DNA from: Ectothiorhodospira shaposhnikovii
Lineage (GTDB): Bacteria > Pseudomonadota > Gammaproteobacteria > Ectothiorhodospirales > Ectothiorhodospiraceae
Length of the DNA stretch: 64,000 bases
Direction of reading: 5' to 3'
Assembly (NCBI RefSeq): GCF_022227765.1
Contig: NZ_JAJMLZ010000005.1
Location: forward strand, 186,001 to 250,000
Part shown: positions 51,964 through 62,310 of the stretch, one piece after another
Layout: the number at the start of each line of letters is the position of its first letter
How positions within the stretch are numbered: the first letter of the stretch is position 1
The notes under the pieces: generated by a model
The model's input: the letters and a program-made list of their open reading frames with translations, nothing else
Databases searched by the model: none
What the model was told of the DNA's origin: nothing
Position numbers and translations under genes: made by a program

Positions 51964-53349
51964 ATGAGCATGAGTGTGGACCCCGGCATCTTCCGGGCCT
52001 ATGACATCCGCGGCGTGGTGGGCGAACGCCTCAATCCGGATACCGCCCGGGCCATCGGCCGGGCCTACGGTGCCGAGGCCCGCGAGCTGGAGGTGACCCG
52101 GGTAGTGGTCGGGCGTGACGGCCGCCTGTCGAGCCCCGAGCTGGAGTCCGCCCTCATCGAGGGGCTGCTGGCGTCGGGATTGCGGGTGATCCGGCTGGGC
52201 TGCCTGCCCACGCCGGTGACCTATTACGCCGCGCTCAGGGAAGCCGACGGCAACGGCATCATGGTCACCGGCAGTCACAATCCCCCGGCCTACAACGGCT
52301 TCAAGCTCATGCTGGCGGGGCGCACCCTGCATCAGGAGACGGTGCAGCGTCTGCGGCGCCGGATTGACGAGGGGCGCCTGCCCGTTGCGCCCGGGGGTAC
52401 CCTGGAGACTGCGGAAGTCTGCAGTCGTTACCTGAACGAACTCTGTGCCGACATTCACCTGGATCGCCCCCTGCGGGTGGCGGTGGATTGCGGCAACGGC
52501 GCCGCCGCGGTGGTGGCACCGGAGATTTTCCGGCGTCTGGGCTGCGAGGTGGTCCCTCTCTACTGCGAGGTGGATGGACATTTTCCCCACCATCATCCCG
52601 ATCCGTCGCGTCCCGAGAACCTGGAAGATCTGCGGCGCGCCGTGGAGTCCGGCGGTCTGGACCTGGGGCTGGCCTTCGACGGCGACGGGGATCGCCTCGG
52701 CGTCGTCGACGGCCGGGGGCGTATCCAGTGGCCGGACCGCCTGATGATGTGTTTTGCCGCCGATGTGCTGGCCCATCATCCCGGCAGCACGGTGGTATTC
52801 GATGTGAAATGTTCTCATCACCTGGCCGAGCGGGTGCGGGCGCTGGGGGGCGTGCCGGACATGTGGCGTACCGGCCACTCCCTGCTCAAGGCGCGCATGG
52901 AAGAGACCGGGGCCCTGTTGGCGGGAGAGATGAGTGGTCATGTCTTTTTCCGGGATCGCTGGCTCGGGGTGGATGATGCGATCTACGCCGGGGCGAGGTT
53001 GTTGGAGTCTCTTGCCCGGGACTCCCGGTCGCCGGCGCGGATATTCGACGAGTTGCCCCAGGGTTGTCATACCCCGGAGCTGCTGGTGACGCCGGGCGGG
53101 GAAGAGGGGCACGGTGCCTTCATGGCGCGCTTCCTGTCCGAGCCGGATCCCGAAGGTGGCCGGGTGAATCGCATCGACGGCCTGAGGGTGGATTTCGATG
53201 ATGGCTGGGGGCTGGTGCGGGCTTCCAACACCACGCCTTGTCTGACCCTGCGCTTCGAGGGGAGCTGCCCCGAGGCCCTGGCACGGATCCAGACGCTGTT
53301 CCGTGAGCGTCTGCTGGCGGTGGATCCGGAGCTGGAACTGCCGTTCTAG
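51964..53349 (+). CDS. algC: Phosphomannomutase/phosphoglucomutase
   Basis: A 461-residue alpha-D-phosphohexomutase that supplies mannose-1-P or glucose-1-P for polysaccharides. Seen: FRAYDIRGVVGERL (substrate entry), the phosphoserine loop GIMVTGSHNPPAYNGFK, the metal loop AFDGDGDRLGVVD, a sugar loop AGEMSGHVFF and the phosphate-binding RASNTTPCLTLRFE. Its place between dut and argB is the same as algC in pseudomonads. Confidence 0.94.
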   Translation: MSMSVDPGIFRAYDIRGVVGERLNPDTARAIGRAYGAEARELEVTRVVVGRDGRLSSPELESALIEGLLASGLRVIRLGCLPTPVTYYAALREADGNGIMVTGSHNPPAYNGFKLMLAGRTLHQETVQRLRRRIDEGRLPVAPGGTLETAEVCSRYLNELCADIHLDRPLRVAVDCGNGAAAVVAPEIFRRLGCEVVPLYCEVDGHFPHHHPDPSRPENLEDLRRAVESGGLDLGLAFDGDGDRLGVVDGRGRIQWPDRLMMCFAADVLAHHPGSTVVFDVKCSHHLAERVRALGGVPDMWRTGHSLLKARMEETGALLAGEMSGHVFFRDRWLGVDDAIYAGARLLESLARDSRSPARIFDELPQGCHTPELLVTPGGEEGHGAFMARFLSEPDPEGGRVNRIDGLRVDFDDGWGLVRASNTTPCLTLRFEGSCPEALARIQTLFRERLLAVDPELELPF

Positions 53350-53364
53350 CGCTCTCCCGTCGCC

Positions 53365-54402
<1,038 letters not shown>

Positions 54403-54410
54403 CGGGCCTT

Positions 54411-55064
54411 TCAGCGCCGGGGCTGGGTGTCGGCCTGTTGCCGACGCAGCTCCCGGAACCGCTCCAGATCCCGGGCAAACCGGGCCAGCACGGCATCCCG
54501 TTCCTGTCGGCGTTCTTCCAGGTACGCTTCCTGTACCCGGATCTGGCGTTGCAGGGAGTCGGCCTGTTCCCGCAGGCCTTCCGGTACCGGCCTGCCGCCG
54601 GCCTCAAGGCCGGCGATGCGTGTATTGGCCTGTGTCAGCTGATCACGCAGATTGCCCAGTTTGTCCCGGGTGAGGTTCATGTTGGCCTCGATCAGGGCCA
54701 CGCGGTCATCCCGTGCGTGCAGCAGTTCGCGCTCGGAGCCGAAGGATTGCAGCAGAACCCGGTCGACCCGCTCCTGTTCCGCCCGTTGCTGTTCCAGGGC
54801 CTCCCGACGTTCCCGTTCCGCCTGTTCGGCGGCCAGCTCCTGTGGCGTTCTCGCCCGGTCCAGGCGCTGGATCACCAGTCCCCTGTGATCAAGGACCTCG
54901 CGGTCATACCGGGTCGTGTCCGGGGGCGGGGTGTCGCTCATGTGAGTCTGACCGGACTCGTCCACCCAGCGGTAGACCTGTGCGGAGGCCGTGCCGATGA
55001 GCCCGGCGGCCAGCATGGCCGCCAGTATCGGTGTGGTTCCTGCTGTTGGAAAAATCCTGGGCAT
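54411..55064 (-). CDS. DUF4124-domain exported protein with coiled coil
   Basis: A 217-residue protein with a signal peptide (ILAAMLAAGLIGTASA) and the DUF4124 start VYRWVDESGQTHMSDTPPP. The remainder (about 75-215) is charged and helical, a long coiled coil (RERREALEQQRAEQERVD, then LGNLRDQLTQANTRIAGLEA). Such proteins are common in Chromatiales envelopes; function unknown. It lies 56 bases upstream of pyrE's stop on the same strand. Confidence 0.8.
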   Translation of the reverse strand: MPRIFPTAGTTPILAAMLAAGLIGTASAQVYRWVDESGQTHMSDTPPPDTTRYDREVLDHRGLVIQRLDRARTPQELAAEQAERERREALEQQRAEQERVDRVLLQSFGSERELLHARDDRVALIEANMNLTRDKLGNLRDQLTQANTRIAGLEAGGRPVPEGLREQADSLQRQIRVQEAYLEERRQERDAVLARFARDLERFRELRRQQADTQPRR

Positions 55065-55120
55065 GCCTCATTCCCGCCACGGGTTCAGGGGTGCCGTCGC
55101 CCGCGTATTCGCGGGGCAGG

Positions 55121-55762
55121 CTAGATGCCGAATTCTTCCCGATAGGCCTGCACGGCGGCACGATGCTGCGCCATGTCCGGCAGGTCCTCCAGAAAGACGA
55201 TCAGGTCCGATAGGGACGCAATGGCATGGACCTGCAGACCGTAATCCCGTTCCACTTCTTGAATGGCGGACAGCTCGCCGCGCCCCCGTTCCTGTCGATC
55301 CAGTGCGATCAGCACGCCGGCCGGTTCCGCGCCGGCGGCCTTGATGATCTCCACGGATTCACGGATGGCGGTGCCCGCGGTGATCACATCGTCCACGATC
55401 ATGACCCGCCCGGACAGGGGGGCGCCCACCAGGGTGCCGCCTTCGCCGTGGTCCTTGGCTTCCTTGCGATTGAAGCAGAAGGGGTAGTCGCGGTCGTGCT
55501 CCTGGGCCAGGGCCACCGCGGTGGCGGCCACCAGGGGGATGCCCTTGTAGGCGGGGCCGAAGAGCATGTCCACCCGGGCGTTCGATTCCACCAGGGTACG
55601 GGCATAGAAGGCACCCAGGCGGGCCAGGTCCCGGCCGGTGTTGAACAGGCCGGCATTGAAGAAATAGGGGCTGGTACGGCCGGATTTGAGGGTGAAGGAA
55701 CCAAAGCGCAGGACGCCGCGTTCCAGACAAAACTGAAGGAATTGGGTGCGATAGGTATTCAT
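55121..55762 (-). CDS. pyrE: Orotate phosphoribosyltransferase
   Basis: A 213-residue pyrimidine-biosynthesis enzyme converting orotate and PRPP to OMP. The ATG at 55762 gives [21 protein letters not shown]. Seen: [33 protein letters not shown], and the PRPP loop [18 protein letters not shown]. Its start is divergent from xthA. Confidence 0.96.
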   Translation of the reverse strand: MNTYRTQFLQFCLERGVLRFGSFTLKSGRTSPYFFNAGLFNTGRDLARLGAFYARTLVESNARVDMLFGPAYKGIPLVAATAVALAQEHDRDYPFCFNRKEAKDHGEGGTLVGAPLSGRVMIVDDVITAGTAIRESVEIIKAAGAEPAGVLIALDRQERGRGELSAIQEVERDYGLQVHAIASLSDLIVFLEDLPDMAQHRAAVQAYREEFGI

Positions 55763-55882
55763 GATTGAGAAATTACAATGTCCTGTGGGAGGGCACAAGC
55801 CGGGCTGGACGCCCCCTGTCGGTGGGCTGTGTTAAGTTGTCGGATTGTACCCGGACCCCGTGAACACTGCCCTGTCGATCCG

Positions 55883-56659
55883 ATGCGAATCATCACGCTC
55901 AACGCCAACGGCATTCGTGCCGCCGCCCGTAAGGGCTTTTATGCATGGCTCAAGGCCCAGGACGCGGACGTGGTCTGCCTTCAGGAGACCAAGGCCCAGA
56001 TCCATCAACTGACCGACGAGGCCTTTCATCCCGCCGGCTATTTCACCTGTTACCTGGATGCCCGGAAAAAGGGTTACAGCGGGGTGGCCCTGTATGCCCG
56101 GCGCAAGCCCGATGAAGTCGTCATGGGGATGAATTCCGAGGAGTTCGACCCCGAAGGCCGCTATATCGAGGCGCGTTTCGGTGATTTGTGTGTTGCGTCC
56201 GTGTATGTGCCCTCCGGGTCTTCCGGCGAACTTCGCCAGGCGGCCAAGTACCGTTTCATGGACACCTTCATGGCGCAGTTGCGGCAGAAACAGGCCAATG
56301 ATCGCGAATACATCCTGTGCGGGGACTGGAACATCGCCCACAAGCCCATCGACCTGCGCAACTGGAGGAGCAACCAGAAGCACTCCGGTTTCCTGCCCGA
56401 GGAGCGGGCCTGGCTGGATGTGCTATTTAATGAAGTGGGCTGGGTGGATACCTTCCGACGGTTGAATCAGGCGCCGGAACAGTACACCTGGTGGGCCAAC
56501 CGGGGGCAGGCCTGGGCGAAGAACGTGGGGTGGCGTCTGGATTACCAGATTGCCACGCCGGGCGTGGCGGCGACGGCTCGTGGGGTGAGCATCTACAAGG
56601 ATGAACGGTTCTCGGATCATGCCCCGGTCATCACCGACTACGACTGGCCGTTCCCATAG
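55883..56659 (+). CDS. xthA: Exodeoxyribonuclease III / AP endonuclease (Xth family)
   Basis: A 258-residue base-excision-repair nuclease from ATG 55883 (the frame to 55778 is not family-like). Seen: MRIITLNANGIRAAARKGF, DADVVCLQETKAQ (catalytic Glu), SVYVPSGSSGE, CGDWNIAHKPIDL (GDWN), NRGQAWAKNVGWRLDYQIAT and FSDHAPVITDYDWPF (SDH end). It sits beside pyrE like crc in pseudomonads; the active-site residues appear intact, unlike in Crc. Confidence 0.9.
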   Translation: MRIITLNANGIRAAARKGFYAWLKAQDADVVCLQETKAQIHQLTDEAFHPAGYFTCYLDARKKGYSGVALYARRKPDEVVMGMNSEEFDPEGRYIEARFGDLCVASVYVPSGSSGELRQAAKYRFMDTFMAQLRQKQANDREYILCGDWNIAHKPIDLRNWRSNQKHSGFLPEERAWLDVLFNEVGWVDTFRRLNQAPEQYTWWANRGQAWAKNVGWRLDYQIATPGVAATARGVSIYKDERFSDHAPVITDYDWPFP

Positions 56660-56675
56660 GGATATCCCGGGCAGG

Positions 56676-56702
56676 TCATTCCCGCGCAGACGGGAATCCA
56701 GG
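56676..56702. repeat. REP family A single copy
   Basis: TTCCCGCGCAGACGGGAA in the 220-base gap between xthA and betT. The rest of the gap probably holds the betT promoter; the AT-rich part near 56770-56815 is the likely site, but I did not identify clear hexamers. Confidence 0.7.
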
Positions 56703-56879
56703 CAAGGGCCGGCATTCTGGGCTTCCGCATCCCAGGTGAACGCGGTGCCAAGGCCGGTCTTGCTGGCTATTTTTTAACCAGTTCGCATTATGTCAAAGGT
56801 TCGTGTTAGCGTAAAAAAAGGCTGCGGAAGGTCTGCTTTCCGCTGAATTCCGGCGATCCAGCCCACGAAGGGAGGTTAC

Positions 56880-58868
56880 ATGACCGAACAGAGTGCGTCT
56901 CCAGCCCGTGCTCCACGCATCCTGATGAACCCGCCGGTGTTCATCACCTCCGCGGTACTCACCCTGGTCTTCGTGCTGTTTGCCGCCATCTTCACCGAGA
57001 CGGCGGGCACCGTCTTCAGTGCCGTGCAAGGCTGGATCTCCGATTCCGCCGGCTGGTTCTATGTGCTGGCGGTGGCTGGATTCGTGGTCTTCATGGTCGG
57101 AGTAGCGGTGTCCAGTTATGGCAACATCAAGCTGGGTCCGGATCACAGTCAGCCCGACTACAGCTATGCCTCCTGGTTCGCCATGCTGTTCTCCGCCGGC
57201 ATGGGCATCGGCCTCATGTTCTTCGGCGTGGCCGAGCCGGTCATGCATTACGTCAGTCCGCCGGTGGGCGATCCGGAGACCGTCGAGGCCGCCCGCCAGT
57301 CCATGCGCATCACCTTCTTCCACTGGGGGGTTCATGCCTGGGCCATCTATGCCGTGGTGGCCCTGTCCCTGGCCTACTTCGCCTTCCGACACGACCTGCC
57401 GCTGACCATCCGCTCCTCCCTGTATCCGTTGATCGGTGACCGCATCCACGGCGGCATCGGCCACACGGTGGATACCTTTGCCGTGCTGGGCACCATCTTC
57501 GGCGTCGCCACCTCCCTGGGGTTCGGCGTCATGCAGATCAACTCCGGCCTGAACTACCTGTTCGATATTCCCAATGCCCTCTCGGTGCAGATCATCCTGA
57601 TCGTGGTCATCACCGCCATCGCCACCCTGTCCGTGGCCCTGGGGCTGGATGGCGGCATCCGCCGGATCTCGGTGCTGAACATGATCCTGGCCGCGGGCCT
57701 GCTGGCCTTCGTGCTGGTGGCCGGCCCCACCGTCTATCTGCTGCAGACCCTGGTGCAGAACACGGGGAATTACGTCTCCAACCTGTTCTACATGACTTTC
57801 AATCTGTATGCCTACGAGCCCACCTCGTGGATCGGCGGCTGGACCCTGTTCTACTGGGGTTGGTGGATTGCCTGGGCGCCCTTCGTGGGCATGTTCATCG
57901 CCCGGGTTTCCCGGGGCCGCACCATCCGTGAATTCACCTTCGGTGTGTTGCTGGTGCCGGTGGGCTTCACCATCATGTGGATGACCTTCTTCGGCAATAC
58001 CGCCCTGCACATGATCATGGTGCAGGGCATCACCGAGCTGTCGGACGCGGTGGCGGCGGATACCTCGGTGGCCCTGTTCCAGTTCTTCGAGCATCTGCCC
58101 CTGTCCTCCATCATGGCCCTGGTGGCGACCCTGCTGGTGGTGACCTTCTTTGTCACTTCATCGGACTCCGGTTCCCTGGTGGTGGACATCCTCACCTCCG
58201 GCGGCAAGGAGGAATCCCCCACCTGGCAGCGCATCTTCTGGGCCGTGATCGAGGGCATCGTGGCGGCGGCCTTGCTCATCGCCGGCGGCCTTGCGGCCCT
58301 GCAGACCGCCACCATCGCCAGTGCCCTGCCGTTCGCCATCATCATGTGCTTCATGTGTTGGGGGCTGCTCAGGGCCCTGCGCATCGACACCATGAAACGG
58401 ATCAGCCTGCGCGAGGCGCGGGTGGCCCCCATCGGCCCCCATGCCCCGGTGAGCTGGCAGCATCGCCTGCGGACCATTGTCCATCAGCCCCGGCGTAACG
58501 AGGTCCTGCGCTATATCCAGGAGGCCGTGAAGCCGGCACTGGAAGCGGTGGCCGAGGAGCTGCGCAAGCAGAACCTGGATGCCCACACCGGCGTGGGCGA
58601 GGACGGCCGCTGCTGGGTGGAAGTCCGTCACGGCGAGGAGATCGATTTCTTCTATTCCGTGCGGCCCCGCGCCTATGAACCGCCCACCTTCGTCATGCGC
58701 GACACCCGCAGCCAGCGTGCCGAGGCGCTCAAGTACTTCCATGCGGAAGTGCATCTGAGCGAGGGCGGCCAGGACTACGACGTCATGGGCTGGAGCAAGG
58801 ACGCCATCATCAATGATGTGCTGGAGCACTACGAGCGTCACATGCACTTCCTGAGTGCCGTACGCTGA
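56880..58868 (+). CDS. betT: Choline/glycine betaine transporter, BCCT family (BetT-like)
   Basis: A 662-residue high-affinity, probably proton- or sodium-driven, osmoprotectant importer with 12 TM segments and a long C-terminal osmosensing tail (about 510-662), as in E. coli BetT (677). Seen: the substrate-site motif FSAGMGIGLMFFGVAEPVMHY, the FGVATSLGFGVMQINSGL block, FYWGWWIAWAPFVGMFIARV, and the tail motif EVHLSEGGQDYDVMGWSKD. ATG 56880 is preceded by AGGGAGG. A terminator follows, so the ABC system downstream is a separate unit. No betA or betB is in the window. Confidence 0.92.
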   Translation: MTEQSASPARAPRILMNPPVFITSAVLTLVFVLFAAIFTETAGTVFSAVQGWISDSAGWFYVLAVAGFVVFMVGVAVSSYGNIKLGPDHSQPDYSYASWFAMLFSAGMGIGLMFFGVAEPVMHYVSPPVGDPETVEAARQSMRITFFHWGVHAWAIYAVVALSLAYFAFRHDLPLTIRSSLYPLIGDRIHGGIGHTVDTFAVLGTIFGVATSLGFGVMQINSGLNYLFDIPNALSVQIILIVVITAIATLSVALGLDGGIRRISVLNMILAAGLLAFVLVAGPTVYLLQTLVQNTGNYVSNLFYMTFNLYAYEPTSWIGGWTLFYWGWWIAWAPFVGMFIARVSRGRTIREFTFGVLLVPVGFTIMWMTFFGNTALHMIMVQGITELSDAVAADTSVALFQFFEHLPLSSIMALVATLLVVTFFVTSSDSGSLVVDILTSGGKEESPTWQRIFWAVIEGIVAAALLIAGGLAALQTATIASALPFAIIMCFMCWGLLRALRIDTMKRISLREARVAPIGPHAPVSWQHRLRTIVHQPRRNEVLRYIQEAVKPALEAVAEELRKQNLDAHTGVGEDGRCWVEVRHGEEIDFFYSVRPRAYEPPTFVMRDTRSQRAEALKYFHAEVHLSEGGQDYDVMGWSKDAIINDVLEHYERHMHFLSAVR

Positions 58869-58881
58869 TCCCTCGATGGAC

Positions 58882-58924
58882 CGGGGGCCGTGGATCAAGC
58901 GATCCCCGGCCCCTTTCCTTTTTA
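58882..58924 (+). terminator. Rho-independent terminator after betT
   Basis: GGGGGCC pairs with GGCCCC, with an inner GGATC/GATCC stem, followed by TTTCCTTTTT. Confidence 0.8.
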
Positions 58925-58983
58925 CCCGTCGTCAGACACTGACACCGACCCGCCCCTTCCGGGGTGAAGACAGGACAGTAGCC

Positions 58984-60237
58984 TTGCAACAACCGAAAAT
59001 CGCAGTCAAAAACCTCACCAAGGTCTTCGGCGACCCGCCGGCACCGGCCTTGAAACTCATGGAGGAGGGACATGACCGCAAGGAGATCCAGCAACGTACC
59101 GGACTTACCCTGGGTATTGCCGACGTCAGTTTTGATGTGGCGCAAGGGGAGATCCTGGTGGTCATGGGTCTGAGCGGATGCGGCAAATCCACTTTGATCC
59201 GCTGTCTCAACCGTCTGATCGAGCCGACGGCCGGGCAGGTGCTGATCGATGGGGAAGACATCACCGGATTGAGCAACAAGGACCTGCTCGCCCTGCGGCG
59301 CCGCAAGTTCGGCATGGTGTTCCAGAATTTCGCCCTGTTCCCCCACCGCACCATCCTGCAGAACACGGCCTTCGGGCTGGAGATCTGCGGGATGGGCCAG
59401 GACGAGCGGGAGCAGCGGGCGGCCCAGGCTCTGCAATTGGTGGGCCTGGAAGGCTGGGAGCAGGCCTTTCCGTCCCAACTCTCCGGGGGCATGCAGCAGC
59501 GGGTGGGTCTGGCCCGGGCGCTGGCCGTGGACCCGGATATCCTGCTCATGGACGAGGCCTTCAGCGCGCTGGACCCGTTGATACGTCGGGACATGCAACA
59601 GGAACTGATCAATCTGCAGGCGCGGGTGAAGAAGACCATCGTGTTCATCACCCATGACCTGGACGAGGCCCTCAGGCTCGGTGATCGCATCGTGCTGATG
59701 AAGGATGGGCGGGTGGTCCAGATCGGCACGCCGGAAGAGATCCTGAGTTCCCCCGCCAGTCGTTATGTGGAGCGCTTCGTGGAGGATGTGGACAAGACCC
59801 AGATCCTCACCGCCGGCGGGATCATGCGCGATGCAAGGGTGCTGGCCCTTCCCTCGGACGGCCCTCGCACCGCCCTGCACAAGATGGAAAAGGAGAGTTT
59901 CTACAGCCTGTTCGTGGTGCGGCGGGACGGCACCCTGGAGGGGTATGTGTGGGCGGATGACATGGGCCGGGCGATCGAGCAGGGAGACAGGCAGATTGGC
60001 CCCCACATCCAGCGGGACCATCAGACGGTGGCGCCGGACGAGCCGGTCAGCACCCTGATCGCCATGCTCGCGGACAGCCGCATTCCGGTGGCGGTGGTGG
60101 ACGAGGCCGGGCGCCTGCTGGGCACCATCGTCAAGAGCAACGTGCTGGCGGCCCTGGCGGCCGGTCAGTCGGATCAGGCAGTGACGGCGGCAGACGCCGC
60201 AACCGCCGCGGACAAAACCAGTGAAGCATGCTCATGA
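58984..60237 (+). CDS. proV: Glycine betaine/proline ABC transporter ATP-binding protein (ProV/OpuAA)
   Basis: A 417-residue ATPase starting at TTG 58984, chosen because family-like sequence (QQPKIAVKNLTKVFG) begins there; no ATG is nearby. Seen: Walker A VVMGLSGCGKSTLIRCL, Q-loop MVFQNFALFPHRT, signature LSGGMQQRVGLARAL, Walker B ILLMDEAFSALDP, H-loop FITHD. A tandem CBS domain pair follows (about 285-400), the ionic-strength sensor of OpuA-type systems. The N-terminal extension with HDRKEIQQRTGLTLG is typical of ProV. Overlaps proW by 10 bases. Confidence 0.93.
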   Translation: MQQPKIAVKNLTKVFGDPPAPALKLMEEGHDRKEIQQRTGLTLGIADVSFDVAQGEILVVMGLSGCGKSTLIRCLNRLIEPTAGQVLIDGEDITGLSNKDLLALRRRKFGMVFQNFALFPHRTILQNTAFGLEICGMGQDEREQRAAQALQLVGLEGWEQAFPSQLSGGMQQRVGLARALAVDPDILLMDEAFSALDPLIRRDMQQELINLQARVKKTIVFITHDLDEALRLGDRIVLMKDGRVVQIGTPEEILSSPASRYVERFVEDVDKTQILTAGGIMRDARVLALPSDGPRTALHKMEKESFYSLFVVRRDGTLEGYVWADDMGRAIEQGDRQIGPHIQRDHQTVAPDEPVSTLIAMLADSRIPVAVVDEAGRLLGTIVKSNVLAALAAGQSDQAVTAADAATAADKTSEACS

Positions 60238-61082
60238 ATCATGATTTTCCTTTCTTCGGCAAATTTCCCCTGTCGGATTACATCGACGACGGCCTGGACT
60301 GGCTGACCGATACCTTTTCCGGTCTGACCCGTGCCATCAGTAACGTGCTGGGCGACGGCGTGGACGGCGTGGTGATGTTGCTGAGCTTTCCACCCCCCTG
60401 GCTGGTGATCCTGGTCTTTGCCGGCATTGCCTGGCTGGCGGCGGGGCGTCGGGTGGCCATCGGCACCGCGGCCGGTCTGCTGTTTTTGTGGAACTTGCAA
60501 CTCTGGCAGGCCACCATTGAGACCCTCACCCTGGTGTTGTTCGCCACGGCGGTGGCGGTGGCCATTGCGTTGCCCATCGGCATCCTGGGCGGGCTGTCGG
60601 AGCGCTTCCACCGGGCCACCATGCCGGTGCTCGACTTCATGCAGACCATGCCCGCCTTCGTCTATCTGATCCCGGCGATTCCCTTCTTCGGTCTGGGTCA
60701 GGTGTCGGCCATGTTTGCCACCGTGATCTTTTCCATGCCGCCGGCCATCCGTCTCACCATCCTGGGCATCCGTCAGGTGCCCCGGGAGCTGGTGGAGGCC
60801 GCGGATGCCTTTGGCGCCAGCCGGCGGCAGAAACTGTTCAAGGTCCAGCTGCCGCTGGCGGTGCCCACCATCATGGCGGGCATCAACCAGACCATCATGT
60901 TGGCCCTGTCCATGGTGGTGATCGCCGCCATGATCGGCGCCGGAGGCCTGGGGGGCGAGGTCTGGCGGGCGATCCAGCGTCTACAGCCGGGCAACGGTTT
61001 CGAGGCCGGCATTGCCATCGTGATCCTGGCGATGATCCTGGACCGGGTGACCCAGCGCATTGGCCGGAAACGCGGATCGTAA
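60228..61082 (+). CDS. proW: Glycine betaine/proline ABC transporter permease (ProW)
   Basis: A 284-residue permease with about six or seven TM segments. The EAA loop that contacts ProV is visible (VEAADAFGASRRQKLFKVQLP). A conserved N-terminal segment DGLDWLTDTFSGLTR precedes TM1. It overlaps the end of proV and is followed by a 269-base gap of repeats before proX. Confidence 0.93.
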   Translation: MLMNHDFPFFGKFPLSDYIDDGLDWLTDTFSGLTRAISNVLGDGVDGVVMLLSFPPPWLVILVFAGIAWLAAGRRVAIGTAAGLLFLWNLQLWQATIETLTLVLFATAVAVAIALPIGILGGLSERFHRATMPVLDFMQTMPAFVYLIPAIPFFGLGQVSAMFATVIFSMPPAIRLTILGIRQVPRELVEAADAFGASRRQKLFKVQLPLAVPTIMAGINQTIMLALSMVVIAAMIGAGGLGGEVWRAIQRLQPGNGFEAGIAIVILAMILDRVTQRIGRKRGS

Positions 61083-61090
61083 CCGGGTAG

Positions 61091-61160
61091 GTCATTCCCG
61101 CGAAAGCGGGAATCCGGTGGGGGCTCGGCGCCTGGGCTCCCGCTTTCGCGGGAGTGACGA
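61091..61160. repeat. REP family A pair
   Basis: TTCCCGCGAAAGCGGGAA and CTCCCGCTTTCGCGGGAG in inverted order, between proW and proX. It continues directly into the short tandem array. Confidence 0.75.
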
Positions 61161-61294
61161 CTTGAGGGTATCGGGAGTGACGACCAAAGGGTGTCGGGAG
61201 TGACAATCGGGGGCATCAGCCGTAACGGCTTGGAAGTATTGGGAATGACCACCCCGGGTATCGGGAGTGACGGTTGGGGGTGGTTGGAAGTGAC
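61149..61294. repeat. Degenerate ~23-bp periodic array of GGGAGTGACG units
   Basis: The right arm end of the REP (CGGGAGTGACGA) recurs at 61149, 61171, 61194, 61240 (GGGAATGAC), 61261 and 61285 (GGAAGTGACG). Steps are about 22, 23, 46, 21 and 24 bases, as though one unit near 61217 was lost. It lies in the proW-proX gap. Confidence 0.6.
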
Positions 61295-61351
61295 GGCAGG
61301 AGGCTTTTTGAGAACTTTCTGAGTATCCATGCAATTCTTCGGAGGAAAATG

Positions 61352-62215
61352 ATGACTTCAATGACAAGGCCGGGAATCCCGGTGATCGCCAGTCTGATCC
61401 TGGCGGCAACTCTGGTATTTGCCCCTCTGTCGGCCCTGGCGGGCGACAAGGGACGGATCAACATCCCCTATGTGGAGTGGGCCAGTGAAGTGGCCAGTAC
61501 CAACGTGATCCGGGTGGTGCTGGAAGAGGCCGGCTACGACGTGCGGCTGACGTCCGTCAGCGCCGCGGCCATGTGGCAGTCCGTCGGCACCGGTGACCAG
61601 GATGCCTTCGTGGCCGCCTGGCTGCCCACCACCCATGAGCATTATCTGGAGCGGGTCAGGGACCGGGTGGAAGACCTGGGGCCCAACCTGGTGGGTACCC
61701 GTATCGGTCTGATGGTCCCCACCTATGTGGAAATTGACTCCATTGAGGAGCTTAATGACCACGCCCGCCGTTTTGACCGTCGCATCATCGGCATCGACCC
61801 CGGTGCGGGCCTGATGAGCAGCACCGAGCGGGTGATCGACGAATACGGCCTGAGACTGCGCCTGATCGAAGGTTCCGATGCCACCATGACCGGCGTGCTG
61901 GCCAATGCCGTCCGCAACAATGACTGGGTGGTGGTCACCGGTTGGACGCCTCACTGGAAGGAAAGCCGCTGGGAGCTGAAATATCTGGACGACCCCAAGG
62001 GTATCTATGGCGGCGAGGAAGCCATTCACACCATCGTGCGTGCCGGCCTGAAGGACGACATGCCCGAGGCCTACGCCATCCTCGACAACTTCAACTGGAC
62101 GCCCGCCCACATGGCCGAGTTGATGATGATGAACGAGGAAGGGGGAGATCCCTACGAGAACGCCAGGCGCTGGGTCGAACAGAACCGGGACCTGGTGGAC
62201 ACCTGGTTGCCCTGA
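61352..62215 (+). CDS. proX: Glycine betaine/proline ABC transporter substrate-binding protein (ProX)
   Basis: A 287-residue periplasmic binding protein. GGAGGA at 61341-61346 fits ATG 61352 better than ATG 61349, 3 bases earlier. Signal peptide IPVIASLILAATLVFAPLSALAG. Family blocks: INIPYVEWASEVASTNV, the QDAFVAAWLPTTHEHYLERV region, IDPGAGLMSSTERVID, and VVTGWTPHWKESRWELKYL with aromatic residues for the trimethylammonium cage. It belongs with proV and proW despite the repeat-filled gap. Confidence 0.93.
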   Translation: MTSMTRPGIPVIASLILAATLVFAPLSALAGDKGRINIPYVEWASEVASTNVIRVVLEEAGYDVRLTSVSAAAMWQSVGTGDQDAFVAAWLPTTHEHYLERVRDRVEDLGPNLVGTRIGLMVPTYVEIDSIEELNDHARRFDRRIIGIDPGAGLMSSTERVIDEYGLRLRLIEGSDATMTGVLANAVRNNDWVVVTGWTPHWKESRWELKYLDDPKGIYGGEEAIHTIVRAGLKDDMPEAYAILDNFNWTPAHMAELMMMNEEGGDPYENARRWVEQNRDLVDTWLP

Positions 62216-62226
62216 GTGTTCCGGGT

Positions 62227-62259
62227 GGCGGGTTGCCGGGGTGTTTCCGGCTCCCCGCC
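62227..62259 (+). other. Inverted repeat between proX and the porin
   Basis: GGCGGG (62227-62232) pairs with CCCGCC (62254-62259) around an inner CCGG/CCGG. There is no T-run; it may stabilise the proX message end or act as a weak terminator. Confidence 0.35.
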
Positions 62260-62310
62260 GCCGGCTCATCAATCGATATCACCGATGTATCTGACTGGAA
62301 AAACCGACTT

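Noticed and set aside
55883-56659. Annotation as the catabolite repression protein Crc
   Set aside because: Synteny with pyrE fits Crc, but the visible catalytic blocks (QET, GDWN, SDH) are those of an active Xth nuclease.
56793-58094. 433-codon leftward frame over betT
   Set aside because: Antisense shadow with low-complexity His/Gly/Asp/Gln composition; BCCT motifs are on the other strand.
61942-62310. Long 5' extension of the porin reading frame
   Set aside because: Overlaps proX in another frame; the signal peptide and family similarity begin only at 62311.
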